From: Enemella dayhoffiae | GTDB lineage: Bacteria; Actinomycetota; Actinomycetes; Propionibacteriales; Propionibacteriaceae | DNA: 64,000 bases | Reading direction: 5' to 3' | NCBI RefSeq assembly: GCF_002250625.1 | Contig: NZ_NMVQ01000043.1 | Span: forward strand, 124,001 to 188,000 | Shown here: one piece after another, positions 44,343-52,332 of the stretch | How positions within the stretch are numbered: position 1 is the first letter of the stretch | Layout of the letters: each line of letters begins with the position of its first letter | The notes under the pieces: model-generated | What the model saw: only the letters and a program-made list of their open reading frames with translations | What the model was told of the DNA's origin: nothing | Database searches by the model: none | Position numbers and translations under genes: made by a program

Positions 44343-45473
44343 TCAGGCGCCGGTGCTGGCCAGTCCGCCGCTGGATTCGGGGTACGCCGGCGTCGACCTG
44401 CTGTCGGCCGGGGCCTTGCTGTCGGCGGGCGCCTCCGCGCTGGAACCGCCCGCGGCGCCGGCCGGTCCCGCGTCGGTCGGGGTCGCCACCTCGGGATCCT
44501 GCGGCTGCGGCTGGGTCTCCTCAGCCGGTGCCTCACCGGAACCCCGCGGCGTCGCCACCGTGGTCGGCGTCGCCTCCGGGGTGGCCGTTTCGGGGGTGGC
44601 AGGCGTCTCGGGGGTGGCAGGCGTCTCGGGGGTGGCAGGCGTCTCGGGGACTGGCGAGGCGGTCACCTTCGGACTCGCAGTCGTCCTGGGGCTCGCGCTG
44701 GCGGTCGCCCTGGGGGTCCCGGTGGCCCTGGGGGTCGCCGTGACCTTGGGGCTGGCGGTCTGCTTCGGGCTGGCGGTCTGCTTCGGGCTGGCGCTGCCGG
44801 TCGCCTTCGGGGTGGCGGTGGCCTTCGGAGTCTCCTTGGGGCTGGACGTCGCCTTCGGCGTACCAGTCACCTTCGGGGTCGCGGTCGCCTTCGGCGTACC
44901 CGTCGCCTTGTCGAAGCGGTAGAGGTTGTGCTTGTCCATCAGCGCGACCACCCGATCGGTGTACGCCGGGTCGGTGGCGTACCCCGCCTTGTGCACCTCG
45001 CGGATGAACGCCTTCGGGTTGTTCGGGTGCTGGAACGCCTTGGCGTACCGCGGGTTGCTCTTCAGGAACAGCCCGTGGTCGAGGAAGCTGTCGTCCGCCT
45101 TGGCGTAGGTGCGGAAGCCGGCCACCACCGTGGTGCTCTTGCCGCCGTAGACCTCCCAGGTCTCCTTGTCGATGCACCCGTTGCTGTAGGGACTCGGTTT
45201 GCCGCACTTGATCCCGAAATAGGCGTTGCCCTTGGTGGACAGCGACGACTTGCCCCAGCCGGTCTCCTGGATCGACTGTGCGATCGCCACCGACGCCGGC
45301 ACCCCATATTTCCTCATGCTGGCCTGGGCCAGCGGGGCGACCGACTTCAGGTAGGCCTCCGGGCTGGAGATGTCCACCTTGGTCGCGGTCGCGAACGGAG
45401 CCAGCAGGAACGCCCCGAGCAGGGCCAGGCAGACGGCCGCGGCGGCGGTCAGGCGGCGGATCGGGTGGGACAT
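44343..45473 (-). CDS. secreted glucosaminidase with Thr/Pro-rich tail
   Basis: 376 residues. Signal peptide (about 1-31), then a glucosaminidase domain (about 36-190; SIAQSIQETGWGKSSLSTKG with the catalytic Glu, NAYFGIKCGKPS, DHGLFLKSNPRYAKAF and GYATDPAYTDRVVALMDKHN). The remaining half is low-complexity, with TPKATATPK and PETPAT repeats; the latter come from an 18-base unit repeated three times at 44601-44654. The end, GGLASTGA and stop, is like a sortase motif with no following helix or basic tail. The start has GAGGAG upstream. It is paralogous to 4748-5752 and 52332-54047. Confidence 0.88.
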   Translation of the reverse strand: MSHPIRRLTAAAAVCLALLGAFLLAPFATATKVDISSPEAYLKSVAPLAQASMRKYGVPASVAIAQSIQETGWGKSSLSTKGNAYFGIKCGKPSPYSNGCIDKETWEVYGGKSTTVVAGFRTYAKADDSFLDHGLFLKSNPRYAKAFQHPNNPKAFIREVHKAGYATDPAYTDRVVALMDKHNLYRFDKATGTPKATATPKVTGTPKATSSPKETPKATATPKATGSASPKQTASPKQTASPKVTATPRATGTPRATASASPRTTASPKVTASPVPETPATPETPATPETPATPETATPEATPTTVATPRGSGEAPAEETQPQPQDPEVATPTDAGPAGAAGGSSAEAPADSKAPADSRSTPAYPESSGGLASTGA

Positions 45474-45713
45474 CGCGAGCTCCTCGTGGTGCGGATGGCT
45501 TCACGCTAGGGCGGGCTGGGCCCGTCGGTCGCGCCGCGGACGCTGGAAGTTTCCACCTGATCCGCGGCCGGAGCTCGACTGGACAGATTGCCCAACGGTT
45601 TCGGCTTTCGGTGTGCAGGTGATGGTCGAACTGACCAGAGGTCACTGCAACGGTTGGGAAATGGCCGCCCCGGTGGTGAACTTGTGAACCACGTCACTGT
45701 CGATGGGGGGCGC

Positions 45714-46607
45714 ATGTTCGAAGAGGGTCAGCTGTACTCACCGGTGACCGCGGATGCGGACGGCGGGGTCCAGGTACACCTCGGCGAGAACCATCCCGGC
45801 TTCCGGGACGAGGCGTATCGGGCGCGCCGTAACGAGATCGCGGCCGCGGCGGTGGCCTGGGAGCCCGGGCAGCCGGTGCCGCGGATCGACTACGCCGAGG
45901 CCGAGGACGAGGTTTGGCGGATCGTCAGCCACGAGCTGGCGCCCAAGCACGAACAATATGCCCATTCCGAATATCTGGCCGCCAAGCAGGCGCTCGGGCT
46001 GCCCGCCGAGCGGGTGCCCCAGTTGGACGAGGTCAGCTCCCTGATCAACCCGCTCACCGGTTGGTCCTACATCGCCGCCCCCGGACTGGTGGAGTTGCGC
46101 CGGTTCTATGCCGCGCTCGGCTGGCGGGTGTTCCACTCGACGCAATATGTGCGCCACCCCTCCCAGCCGCTCTACACCCCCGAACCGGACATCATCCACG
46201 AGGTGATGGGGCACGCCAACCAGCTCGCCAGCCCCCGCTTCGCCCGCCTGACCGAGGCCGCCGGCGTCGCCTCGACCCGGCTCGAGACTGACGCCGGGAT
46301 GCAGTTCCTGGCCGACGTGTTCTGGTTCTCCCTCGAGTTCGGGGTGATCCACGAGCAGGGTGAGCTGAAGGCGTACGGCGCCGGGATCCTGTCCAGCTTC
46401 GGCGAGATGGACGCGTTCCGGTCGATGGAGATCCGGCCGCTGGACCTGGTGCAGATGGGCACCCTGAACTACGACATCACCGCCTATCAGCCGGTGCTGT
46501 TCGCCGCAGATTCGCTGGATCAGCTGGAGGACGTCGTGGGTGACTTCTTCGACAACTGCTCCGACGACTCGATCGCCGAGTTGCGTTCGAAGGTACCGGC
46601 GGCCTGA
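45714..46607 (+). CDS. phhA: phenylalanine 4-hydroxylase
   Basis: 297 residues. Hydroxylates phenylalanine to tyrosine with pterin and oxygen. The iron ligands are His162 and His167 in IIHEVMGHANQLA and Glu208 in FWFSLEFGV, in the correct spacing. Further family marks: HELAPKHEQYAHSEYLA and LNYDITAYQPVLFAA. ATG 45714 was chosen because gggggc lies just before it; GTG 45684 and ATG 45588 are alternatives. The 240 bases before it, shared with the divergent glucosaminidase, hold no clear promoter. It converges with the phosphatase gene, 3 bases apart. Confidence 0.95.
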   Translation: MFEEGQLYSPVTADADGGVQVHLGENHPGFRDEAYRARRNEIAAAAVAWEPGQPVPRIDYAEAEDEVWRIVSHELAPKHEQYAHSEYLAAKQALGLPAERVPQLDEVSSLINPLTGWSYIAAPGLVELRRFYAALGWRVFHSTQYVRHPSQPLYTPEPDIIHEVMGHANQLASPRFARLTEAAGVASTRLETDAGMQFLADVFWFSLEFGVIHEQGELKAYGAGILSSFGEMDAFRSMEIRPLDLVQMGTLNYDITAYQPVLFAADSLDQLEDVVGDFFDNCSDDSIAELRSKVPAA

Positions 46608-46610
46608 GGC

Positions 46611-47303
46611 CTAGCGTGCCGGCGGCGTCGCGTCCGCGTTCCCGCGCAGGTCCCGCATGCCCGCCGTCGCCGCGGCGCCCGCCCCGGACTGGTTGTACGC
46701 CACCAGCTGCCAGCCGCGCGCCGGGTGCTCGTGCAGCTCGGCCCAGGCGCAGTTGTCCATCCCGGCGAACATCTCCCGAAGTTTCGGTGACACCCCGAAG
46801 AATCCGAGCAGACCGCTGGTCAGCGCCGCGCCGTGTCCGACCAGCACCGCGCACTGGCCGGGGGCCAGGTCGGCGGCCGCCTCCCGCATCACCTCGGCCA
46901 TCCGCGAGATCACCTGTTCGGGGTGCTCGGCCCCGGGCACCTGATATTCGGGATCCCCGAAGAAGCGGGCGTGCACGTCGGGGTGCGCCACCCGGAACTC
47001 GTCATAGGTGAGACCCTGCCGGATGCCGACGTCATATTCCCGAAGCCGCCGGTCCTGGCGTACTGGAATCCCTGTCAGCACAGACAATTCCTGGGCCGTG
47101 AGCCGGGCCCGCTGCAGGTCGGAGGACCAGATCCGGTCCGGCCTTAGGGCGGCCAGCTGGGGGGCCGAGTCGCGCACCTGCTGCTCCCCGACCGCGTCCA
47201 TCGCGACGTCCAGCTGGCCCTGGGCGCGGTTCTCCACGTTCCACGCGGTCTGGCCGTGCCGCCACAGGATGAGTCGCCGTCCGGTCTTCGGCTGCGGGGT
47301 CAT
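46611..47303 (-). CDS. histidine phosphatase, candidate glucosyl-3-phosphoglycerate phosphatase
   Basis: 230 residues, phosphoglycerate-mutase-like. The catalytic RHGQT contains His16; the second histidine is in LVGHGAALTSGLLGFFG. RLREYDVGIRQGL holds the acid. The arrangement WRHGQTAWNVENRAQGQLD and FAGMDNCAWAEL is like that of mycobacterial GpgP (Rv2419c), which removes phosphate from glucosyl-3-phosphoglycerate. The gene lies divergent from gpgS with 155 bases between, which supports this assignment, but it remains an inference from family and context. AAGGGAGG precedes ATG 47303. Confidence 0.82.
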   Translation of the reverse strand: MTPQPKTGRRLILWRHGQTAWNVENRAQGQLDVAMDAVGEQQVRDSAPQLAALRPDRIWSSDLQRARLTAQELSVLTGIPVRQDRRLREYDVGIRQGLTYDEFRVAHPDVHARFFGDPEYQVPGAEHPEQVISRMAEVMREAAADLAPGQCAVLVGHGAALTSGLLGFFGVSPKLREMFAGMDNCAWAELHEHPARGWQLVAYNQSGAGAAATAGMRDLRGNADATPPAR

Positions 47304-47458
47304 CGTCCTCCCTTGATGAAAAATCGCGAACTGGACTTTCCGGCTTGCCGGTCTCTGCCACACTCACAGCACAGCCAACCAGGAAGCACTACCGGGACAG
47401 ATTTAGCACGCGAACAGCTCGAGCAGACGGGCGACCGACCAGTTGAGGGGTAACGGCC

Positions 47459-48439
47459 ATGCGACGTGATGTGAAGAGTTGGTTCGAGAGGCGGTCCTAT
47501 CGCGGGAGCTCCTTCACCGCCGAGCAGCTGGTCCGCGCCAAACGGGGCCGGACGGTCAGCGTGGTCCTCCCGGCCCGTGACGAGCAAGCGACCGTGGGCA
47601 CGATCGTGGCCGCCCTGCGCACCGAGCTGATGGAGCGGATCCCGCTGATCGACGAGCTGGTGGTGATCGACTCGAACTCCACCGACTCCACCGCGGAGGT
47701 TGCCAGCGCGGCCGGCGCACGGGTCTTCGCCCAGTCCGAGATCCTGCCGGCCTACGGCGAGGTCCCGGGCAAGGGGGAGGCGCTGTGGAAGTCGCTGGCG
47801 GTCACCTCTGGTGACGTGATCGCCTTCCTCGACTCCGACCTGCGTGACTTCGACCCGCACTTCGCCACCGGGCTGCTCGGACCGCTGCTGCTGGACGAGG
47901 TCCGCTATGTCAAGGGCTGCTATGACCGGCCGCTGATCAACGGCGAGACGATCCTGCCCGCGGGCGGTGGTCGGGTCACCGAACTCGTGGCACGGCCCCT
48001 GCTCAACGCCTACTGGCCGGAGCTGGCCGGGTTCGTCCAGCCGCTGGCGGGGGAGTACGCCGGCACCCGCGAGGCCCTCGAGGCGGTGCCCTTCGTGTCG
48101 GGTTACGGGGTCGAGATCGGCCTGCTGATCGACCTGGTCGAGCTGTTCGGGCTGGACAGCCTGGCCCAGGTCGACCTGGGCGTACGCGTGCACCGCAACT
48201 CCCCGGACGAGGCGCTGGCGCGGATGGCGCTGCAGATCCAGCTGACGGTGCACCGACGCCTCGAACTGCACGGCCGCATCGTGTCCACCGAGGCCCCGGC
48301 GAACCGGCTCACCCAGTTCAGCCGGGAGGTCGGCCGGGACGGGTTCCAGACCAGCGAGCACGAGGTCACCACCTCGGAGCGGCCCCCGATGCGCACCGTC
48401 CGTGACGAGGTCGCATCCCGGCGCGCCGAGTGCGTGTGA
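47459..48439 (+). CDS. gpgS: glucosyl-3-phosphoglycerate synthase
   Basis: 326 residues, GT81 family. It transfers glucose from a nucleotide sugar to 3-phosphoglycerate, the first step to glucosylglycerate or to methylglucose lipopolysaccharide. The metal-binding motif is AFLDSDLRDFD with Asp125-Ser126-Asp127; other family segments are VVLPARDEQATVGTIV, IDSNSTDSTAEVA, GKGEALWKSL and SGYGVEIGLLIDLVELFGL. GAGGGG precedes ATG 47459. The GT4 gene follows 7 bases after the stop, so these are in one operon. Confidence 0.93.
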   Translation: MRRDVKSWFERRSYRGSSFTAEQLVRAKRGRTVSVVLPARDEQATVGTIVAALRTELMERIPLIDELVVIDSNSTDSTAEVASAAGARVFAQSEILPAYGEVPGKGEALWKSLAVTSGDVIAFLDSDLRDFDPHFATGLLGPLLLDEVRYVKGCYDRPLINGETILPAGGGRVTELVARPLLNAYWPELAGFVQPLAGEYAGTREALEAVPFVSGYGVEIGLLIDLVELFGLDSLAQVDLGVRVHRNSPDEALARMALQIQLTVHRRLELHGRIVSTEAPANRLTQFSREVGRDGFQTSEHEVTTSERPPMRTVRDEVASRRAECV

Positions 48440-48446
48440 CCCGCGG

Positions 48447-49565
48447 ATGCGCGTCCTGATCAACGCCGGTCCCTGGCTGCCCGTACCTCCCGAGGGTTAC
48501 GGCGGGATCGAGAACGTCATCGCCACCCTCGTGCCCCCGCTGCGCGAGCTCGGCTGCCACGTCACCCTGGCCGGGGTGGGCACCTGCACCCTCGAGGTGG
48601 ACGAGTTCGTCGCCACCTTGCCCGAGCCGATGCTGGCCAATGTCGCCCGGCCCTACAACCAGGTCTCGGGGATCGCCCACGCCCACATGCACCGGGTCGT
48701 CGACGTCGTCCGCGAGGGCGACTTCGACGTCGTGCACGACCACCTTGAGGTGGCCGGGGCGGCCACGATGGCGGCGATGGGCGATGCGGCACCGCCCACC
48801 CTGCAGACGCTGCACTGGGACATGCGCAAGCACCCCGAGTTCTATTCCACGTTCGACGGACGCGGCCGGGTCGCGTTCGCCGCCGTGTCGCAGTCCCAGC
48901 TGGACCGGGCCCCGGAAAACCTGCAGCGGCAGGCGATCGGGGTGGTGCCGCTGTCGACGCCGGTGCCGGAACCGATGCAGGTCGAGCCCGGGGAACACGC
49001 CCTGGTCCTGGCCCGGATCACCCGTGACAAGGGCCAGGACATCGCGATCCGCGCCTGCGCGCGTGCCGGGGTGCCGCTGGTGCTGGCCGGGCCCGTCGCC
49101 GGGGTCGGTGACCCCGAGGTGCTTGCGCGTCGGATGGCCGATCCGCGCGACCCGGTCCACGACCACCCCGACACCGGCTATTTCGCCCAGGAGGTGGCCC
49201 CGCTGCTCGACGGCGAGCGCGCCCGCTGGATCGGCGGCGTGTCCGGGCTGCCCAAGGAGGAGCTGCTGCGCAGCGCCCGCTGCCTGCTGACCCCGAACCG
49301 CTGGGCCGAGCCCGGTGCCACCGGGGTGGTCGAGGCGCTGATGCGGGGCATCCCCGTGGTCGGTACGCCGCTGGGGGTGCTCCCCTCGTTGGTCGAGGAC
49401 GGGGTCACCGGTTTCCTGGTCGAGGACGAGGAGGGCATCGCCCGCGCGATCGGACGGCTCGACGAGATCGATCCCGCCGCCTGCCGCCACGCCGCCCGCG
49501 ACTGGACCCCGGCCGTGATGGCCCAGAGCTACCTCGAGTTGTACCAGCGACTAGGAGATCGATGA
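48447..49565 (+). CDS. GT4-type glycosyltransferase
   Basis: 372 residues. N-terminal half begins MRVLINAGPWLPVPPEGYGG with GGIENVIATL, the acceptor domain of GT4 enzymes. The nucleotide-sugar half has LVLARITRDKGQDIAIRAC and the donor motif NRWAEPGATGVVEALMRGIP. In Petrotoga a GT beside GpgS adds mannose to make mannosylglucosyl-3-phosphoglycerate. That role is possible here; donor and acceptor cannot be seen. It is 7 bases after gpgS and overlaps the next gene (ATGA). Confidence 0.88.
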   Translation: MRVLINAGPWLPVPPEGYGGIENVIATLVPPLRELGCHVTLAGVGTCTLEVDEFVATLPEPMLANVARPYNQVSGIAHAHMHRVVDVVREGDFDVVHDHLEVAGAATMAAMGDAAPPTLQTLHWDMRKHPEFYSTFDGRGRVAFAAVSQSQLDRAPENLQRQAIGVVPLSTPVPEPMQVEPGEHALVLARITRDKGQDIAIRACARAGVPLVLAGPVAGVGDPEVLARRMADPRDPVHDHPDTGYFAQEVAPLLDGERARWIGGVSGLPKEELLRSARCLLTPNRWAEPGATGVVEALMRGIPVVGTPLGVLPSLVEDGVTGFLVEDEEGIARAIGRLDEIDPAACRHAARDWTPAVMAQSYLELYQRLGDR

Positions 49566-50554
49566 GTCCGAAGACCCGGATCGCCCTGATCGGAGCCGGC
49601 GGAGTCGGCGTACGCCACGCCAAGGTGCTCTCGGCGATCGAGGGGGTCGAGGTGACCGCGGTGGCCGACGTCTCTCTCGAGAACGCCACCCGTCTCGCCG
49701 ACGAGCTCGGGGCGAAAGCGTTCGGTACGCCCCAGGAGGCGCTGGATGCGGGGCGGGCCGATGCCGGCTACGTCTGCGTACCCCCGTTTGCGCACGGCGC
49801 CGCCGAGCAGGCGGTGCTCGATCGCGGGCTGCCGCTGTTCGTGGAGAAACCGGTCGGACTCGACCTGGCCACCACCGAACGGATCGCCGCCCGCGTCGCC
49901 GAGACCGGGGTGGTCACCGGATCGGGGTATCACTGGCGCTGCCTGAGCACCACCGGGCAGGCCCGGGAGCTGCTCGCCGAGGCGCCCGCGGTGCTCGCCA
50001 ACGGGTTCTGGCTGGGCAAGCGGCCACCGGTGCCGTGGTGGGCGTGGCGTGACCGCTCCGGTGGTCAGGTGGTCGAGCAACTCGCCCACGTGCTCGATCT
50101 GGCCCGCTTCCTGCTCGGCGAGCCGGTGCGCGTCGTCGCCGCCGGGCGCCGCACCGACGAGCGCCCGGATGGTGAGCTGGACGGTGACATCGACGACGCC
50201 ACCACCGCTCTGGTCACCTTCGCCTCCGGAACGGTGGCCACGATGACCGCCTCCTGCGCACTGCCCGCGCTCTATGGCGCGGCGCTGCACACGATCAGCC
50301 ACGGTGTCCACCTCGCGCTGTCGGAGGCCGAGCTGGTCGTCACCCGCGGTGAGCAGGTGCAGCGCCACCGGCGCGAGGCGGATCCGCGGGAGCTGATCGA
50401 CGCCGACTTCATCGCCGCAGTCCGCGGGGAACGCGAACAGGCGGTCGCCCCCTATGCCGACGCGCTGGCCAGCCACCGGTTCGCGCTGGCGATCACCGAG
50501 TCGGCCGCCACCGGCCGACCGGTCGAGCTGACCCCGTCGGGGGGCACCCGGTGA
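49562..50554 (+). CDS. Gfo/Idh/MocA family oxidoreductase
   Basis: 330 residues. N-terminal Rossmann fold KTRIALIGAGGVGVRHAKVL with VFVEKPVGLDLATTERIA-type EKP motif (LFVEKPVGLD) around residue 95-105, followed by the alpha/beta substrate domain with the conserved DLARFLLGEPVRVVA. It should oxidise or reduce a sugar or a sugar derivative with NAD(P). ATG overlaps the GT4 stop, and the stop overlaps the next dehydrogenase (GTGA), so the product is probably handled along with the glycoside made by the first two genes. Substrate unknown. Confidence 0.9.
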   Translation: MSPKTRIALIGAGGVGVRHAKVLSAIEGVEVTAVADVSLENATRLADELGAKAFGTPQEALDAGRADAGYVCVPPFAHGAAEQAVLDRGLPLFVEKPVGLDLATTERIAARVAETGVVTGSGYHWRCLSTTGQARELLAEAPAVLANGFWLGKRPPVPWWAWRDRSGGQVVEQLAHVLDLARFLLGEPVRVVAAGRRTDERPDGELDGDIDDATTALVTFASGTVATMTASCALPALYGAALHTISHGVHLALSEAELVVTRGEQVQRHRREADPRELIDADFIAAVRGEREQAVAPYADALASHRFALAITESAATGRPVELTPSGGTR

Positions 50555-51645
50555 AGCGCCGCAACCTGATCGTCTGCGCGCCCGGCCGGATCGAGATCGT
50601 CACCGAGGAGTTGCCCGAGCTGCCCGACGGTGGACTGCTGCTGGAGACCATCGCCACCGGCTTCTCGGCCGGCACCGAGCTGACCTACGTGAAGGGGGTC
50701 AACCCGGCGCTGCACCGCGTGCTGGACACCGAGCTCGGGTTGTTCGTGGAGAACCCCGGTGGTGCCACCGATGTCGCCTACCCGGTCACCCGGATGGGTT
50801 ACATGGAGGTGGCGCGGGTGGCGAAGAGCCGCACCGCCGCCTTCGCCGAGGGGGCCGTGGTGGCGATCCCCTACGGGCACGCCACCCACCACGTCGCCGA
50901 CCCGGTGCGCGAGCACATCGTGCCGGTGCCCGACGACCTCGACCCGCTGCTGGGGGTCTACGTCGCCCACATGGGCCCGATCTGTGCGAACGGGCTGCTG
51001 CACGCGGCCGCCGAGGTCAGCGGGGCGGCCACCGACTCCCTGGGTGCCGGCGTCCGCGGCCGACTCGTGGTCATCACCGGGGCCGGGTTGATCGGGCTGC
51101 TGGTCGCGCTGATGGCGCAGCACCACGGCGCCCGTGAGGTGGTCGTCGTCGACGCCGATCCGCAGCGTCGAGCGTACGCCGAACAGCTCGGTTTCACCGC
51201 CCTCGACCTCGACGACGATCCGGGGCTGGTGCTGAAGACCCGGTGGCGGCACGGTGCCGGGGATCACGGCGCCGACGTGGTGTTCCAGTGCCGGGGACAG
51301 GCCGCGGCGATGCATCAGGCGCTGCGCTGCCTACGCCCGCAGGGCACGCTGGTCGACCTGGCGTTCTATACCGCCGGCGCCCAGGAATTGCGCCTGGGTG
51401 AGGAATTCCACCACAACGGGCTGCGCATCGTGACCGCCCAGATCGGTCGCGTGCCGCGCGGGCTGGCGCACGTGTGGGACCGGCAACGGCTCTCCGCCGA
51501 AACCATCGAGGTGCTGCGCGTCTGCGGCGATCGGATCACGGAGCACCTGGGCACCGACGTGATCCCGCTGGACGAGGCGCCGGAGCTGATGCGTCAGCTG
51601 GCCGCCCGCGAGCGGCACGTGCTGTCGGCCATTTTCACCTGCTGA
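50551..51645 (+). CDS. zinc-free-looking MDR dehydrogenase
   Basis: 364 residues of the medium-chain dehydrogenase/reductase fold. The cofactor site is VVITGAGLIGLLVALMAQHH followed by VVVDADPQRRAYAEQLGF. The usual catalytic zinc motif GxCGTD reads GFSAGTE here, and the four-cysteine structural zinc cluster is absent, so it is probably a zinc-independent member. The GTG start overlaps the preceding gene. It ends the gpgS-GT4-Gfo-MDR operon. Two dehydrogenases after two glycosyltransferases suggests that the glycoside is further modified. Confidence 0.82.
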   Translation: MKRRNLIVCAPGRIEIVTEELPELPDGGLLLETIATGFSAGTELTYVKGVNPALHRVLDTELGLFVENPGGATDVAYPVTRMGYMEVARVAKSRTAAFAEGAVVAIPYGHATHHVADPVREHIVPVPDDLDPLLGVYVAHMGPICANGLLHAAAEVSGAATDSLGAGVRGRLVVITGAGLIGLLVALMAQHHGAREVVVVDADPQRRAYAEQLGFTALDLDDDPGLVLKTRWRHGAGDHGADVVFQCRGQAAAMHQALRCLRPQGTLVDLAFYTAGAQELRLGEEFHHNGLRIVTAQIGRVPRGLAHVWDRQRLSAETIEVLRVCGDRITEHLGTDVIPLDEAPELMRQLAARERHVLSAIFTC

Positions 51646-51654
51646 GGCAGGGAT

Positions 51655-52332
51655 TCAGCCCTTGCACCCCTCGAGCACGGTCGCGGTGCCGGAGAGTCCG
51701 AGCCGGGAGGCGCCGGCCTCGATCATCGCCACCGCCGCCTTGTAGTCGCGGATCCCGCCGGAGGCCTTGACCCCGAGCCGATCTCCCACGGTCTCGCGCA
51801 TCAGGCGTACCGCCTCGACGCTGGCACCACCGCTGGGATGGAAGCCGGTGGAGGTCTTCACGAAGTCGGCCATCGCCGCCTCGGCGGCGCGACAGGCCGC
51901 CACGATCTCGTCGTCGCTCAGCGCGGCGGACTCGATGATCACCTTCAGGATCGCCGACGGAATCGCCTCGCGAACCGCCCGGATGTCGGCGGTCACCGAG
52001 TCGGTGTTGCCCGACTTCAGCGCGCCGACGTCGATCACCATGTCCACCTCGTCGGCGCCGTGCTCGACCGCCAGCGCCGCCTCGGCGGCCTTGACCTGCG
52101 ACTCGTGCTTGCCTGAGGGAAAGCCGCAGACGGTGGCCAGCTTCACCGCACCGAGCTCGAGCGGGCCGCCCAGCACCGCCGGGTTCAGCATGTTCGGCGA
52201 GATGCAGATCGAGTACGCCGCCAGGTCCCGCGCCTCGGCGGCGAGCGCGAGCACGTCGGCCGGGGTGGCCTCCGGCTTGAGCAGGGTGTGGTCCACGTAC
52301 GCCGCCAGTTCGGCCCGGGTCATGCGAGACAT
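51655..52332 (-). CDS. deoC: deoxyribose-phosphate aldolase
   Basis: 225 residues. It splits 2-deoxyribose-5-phosphate to acetaldehyde and glyceraldehyde-3-phosphate. Family marks: [49 protein letters not shown] with one catalytic lysine and [20 protein letters not shown] with the Schiff-base lysine region. ATG 52332 overlaps the stop of the glucosaminidase gene by one base (TGATG), so translation may be coupled to a cell-wall enzyme, an odd partner. A second in-frame ATG lies 9 bases further in. Confidence 0.95.
   Translation of the reverse strand: MSRMTRAELAAYVDHTLLKPEATPADVLALAAEARDLAAYSICISPNMLNPAVLGGPLELGAVKLATVCGFPSGKHESQVKAAEAALAVEHGADEVDMVIDVGALKSGNTDSVTADIRAVREAIPSAILKVIIESAALSDDEIVAACRAAEAAMADFVKTSTGFHPSGGASVEAVRLMRETVGDRLGVKASGGIRDYKAAVAMIEAGASRLGLSGTATVLEGCKG

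Noticed and set aside
45474-45713. Regulatory signals in the largest gene-free stretch
   Set aside because: Scanned for -10/-35 pairs, palindromes and hairpins on both strands. Only weak matches appear, none placed well for either divergent gene.
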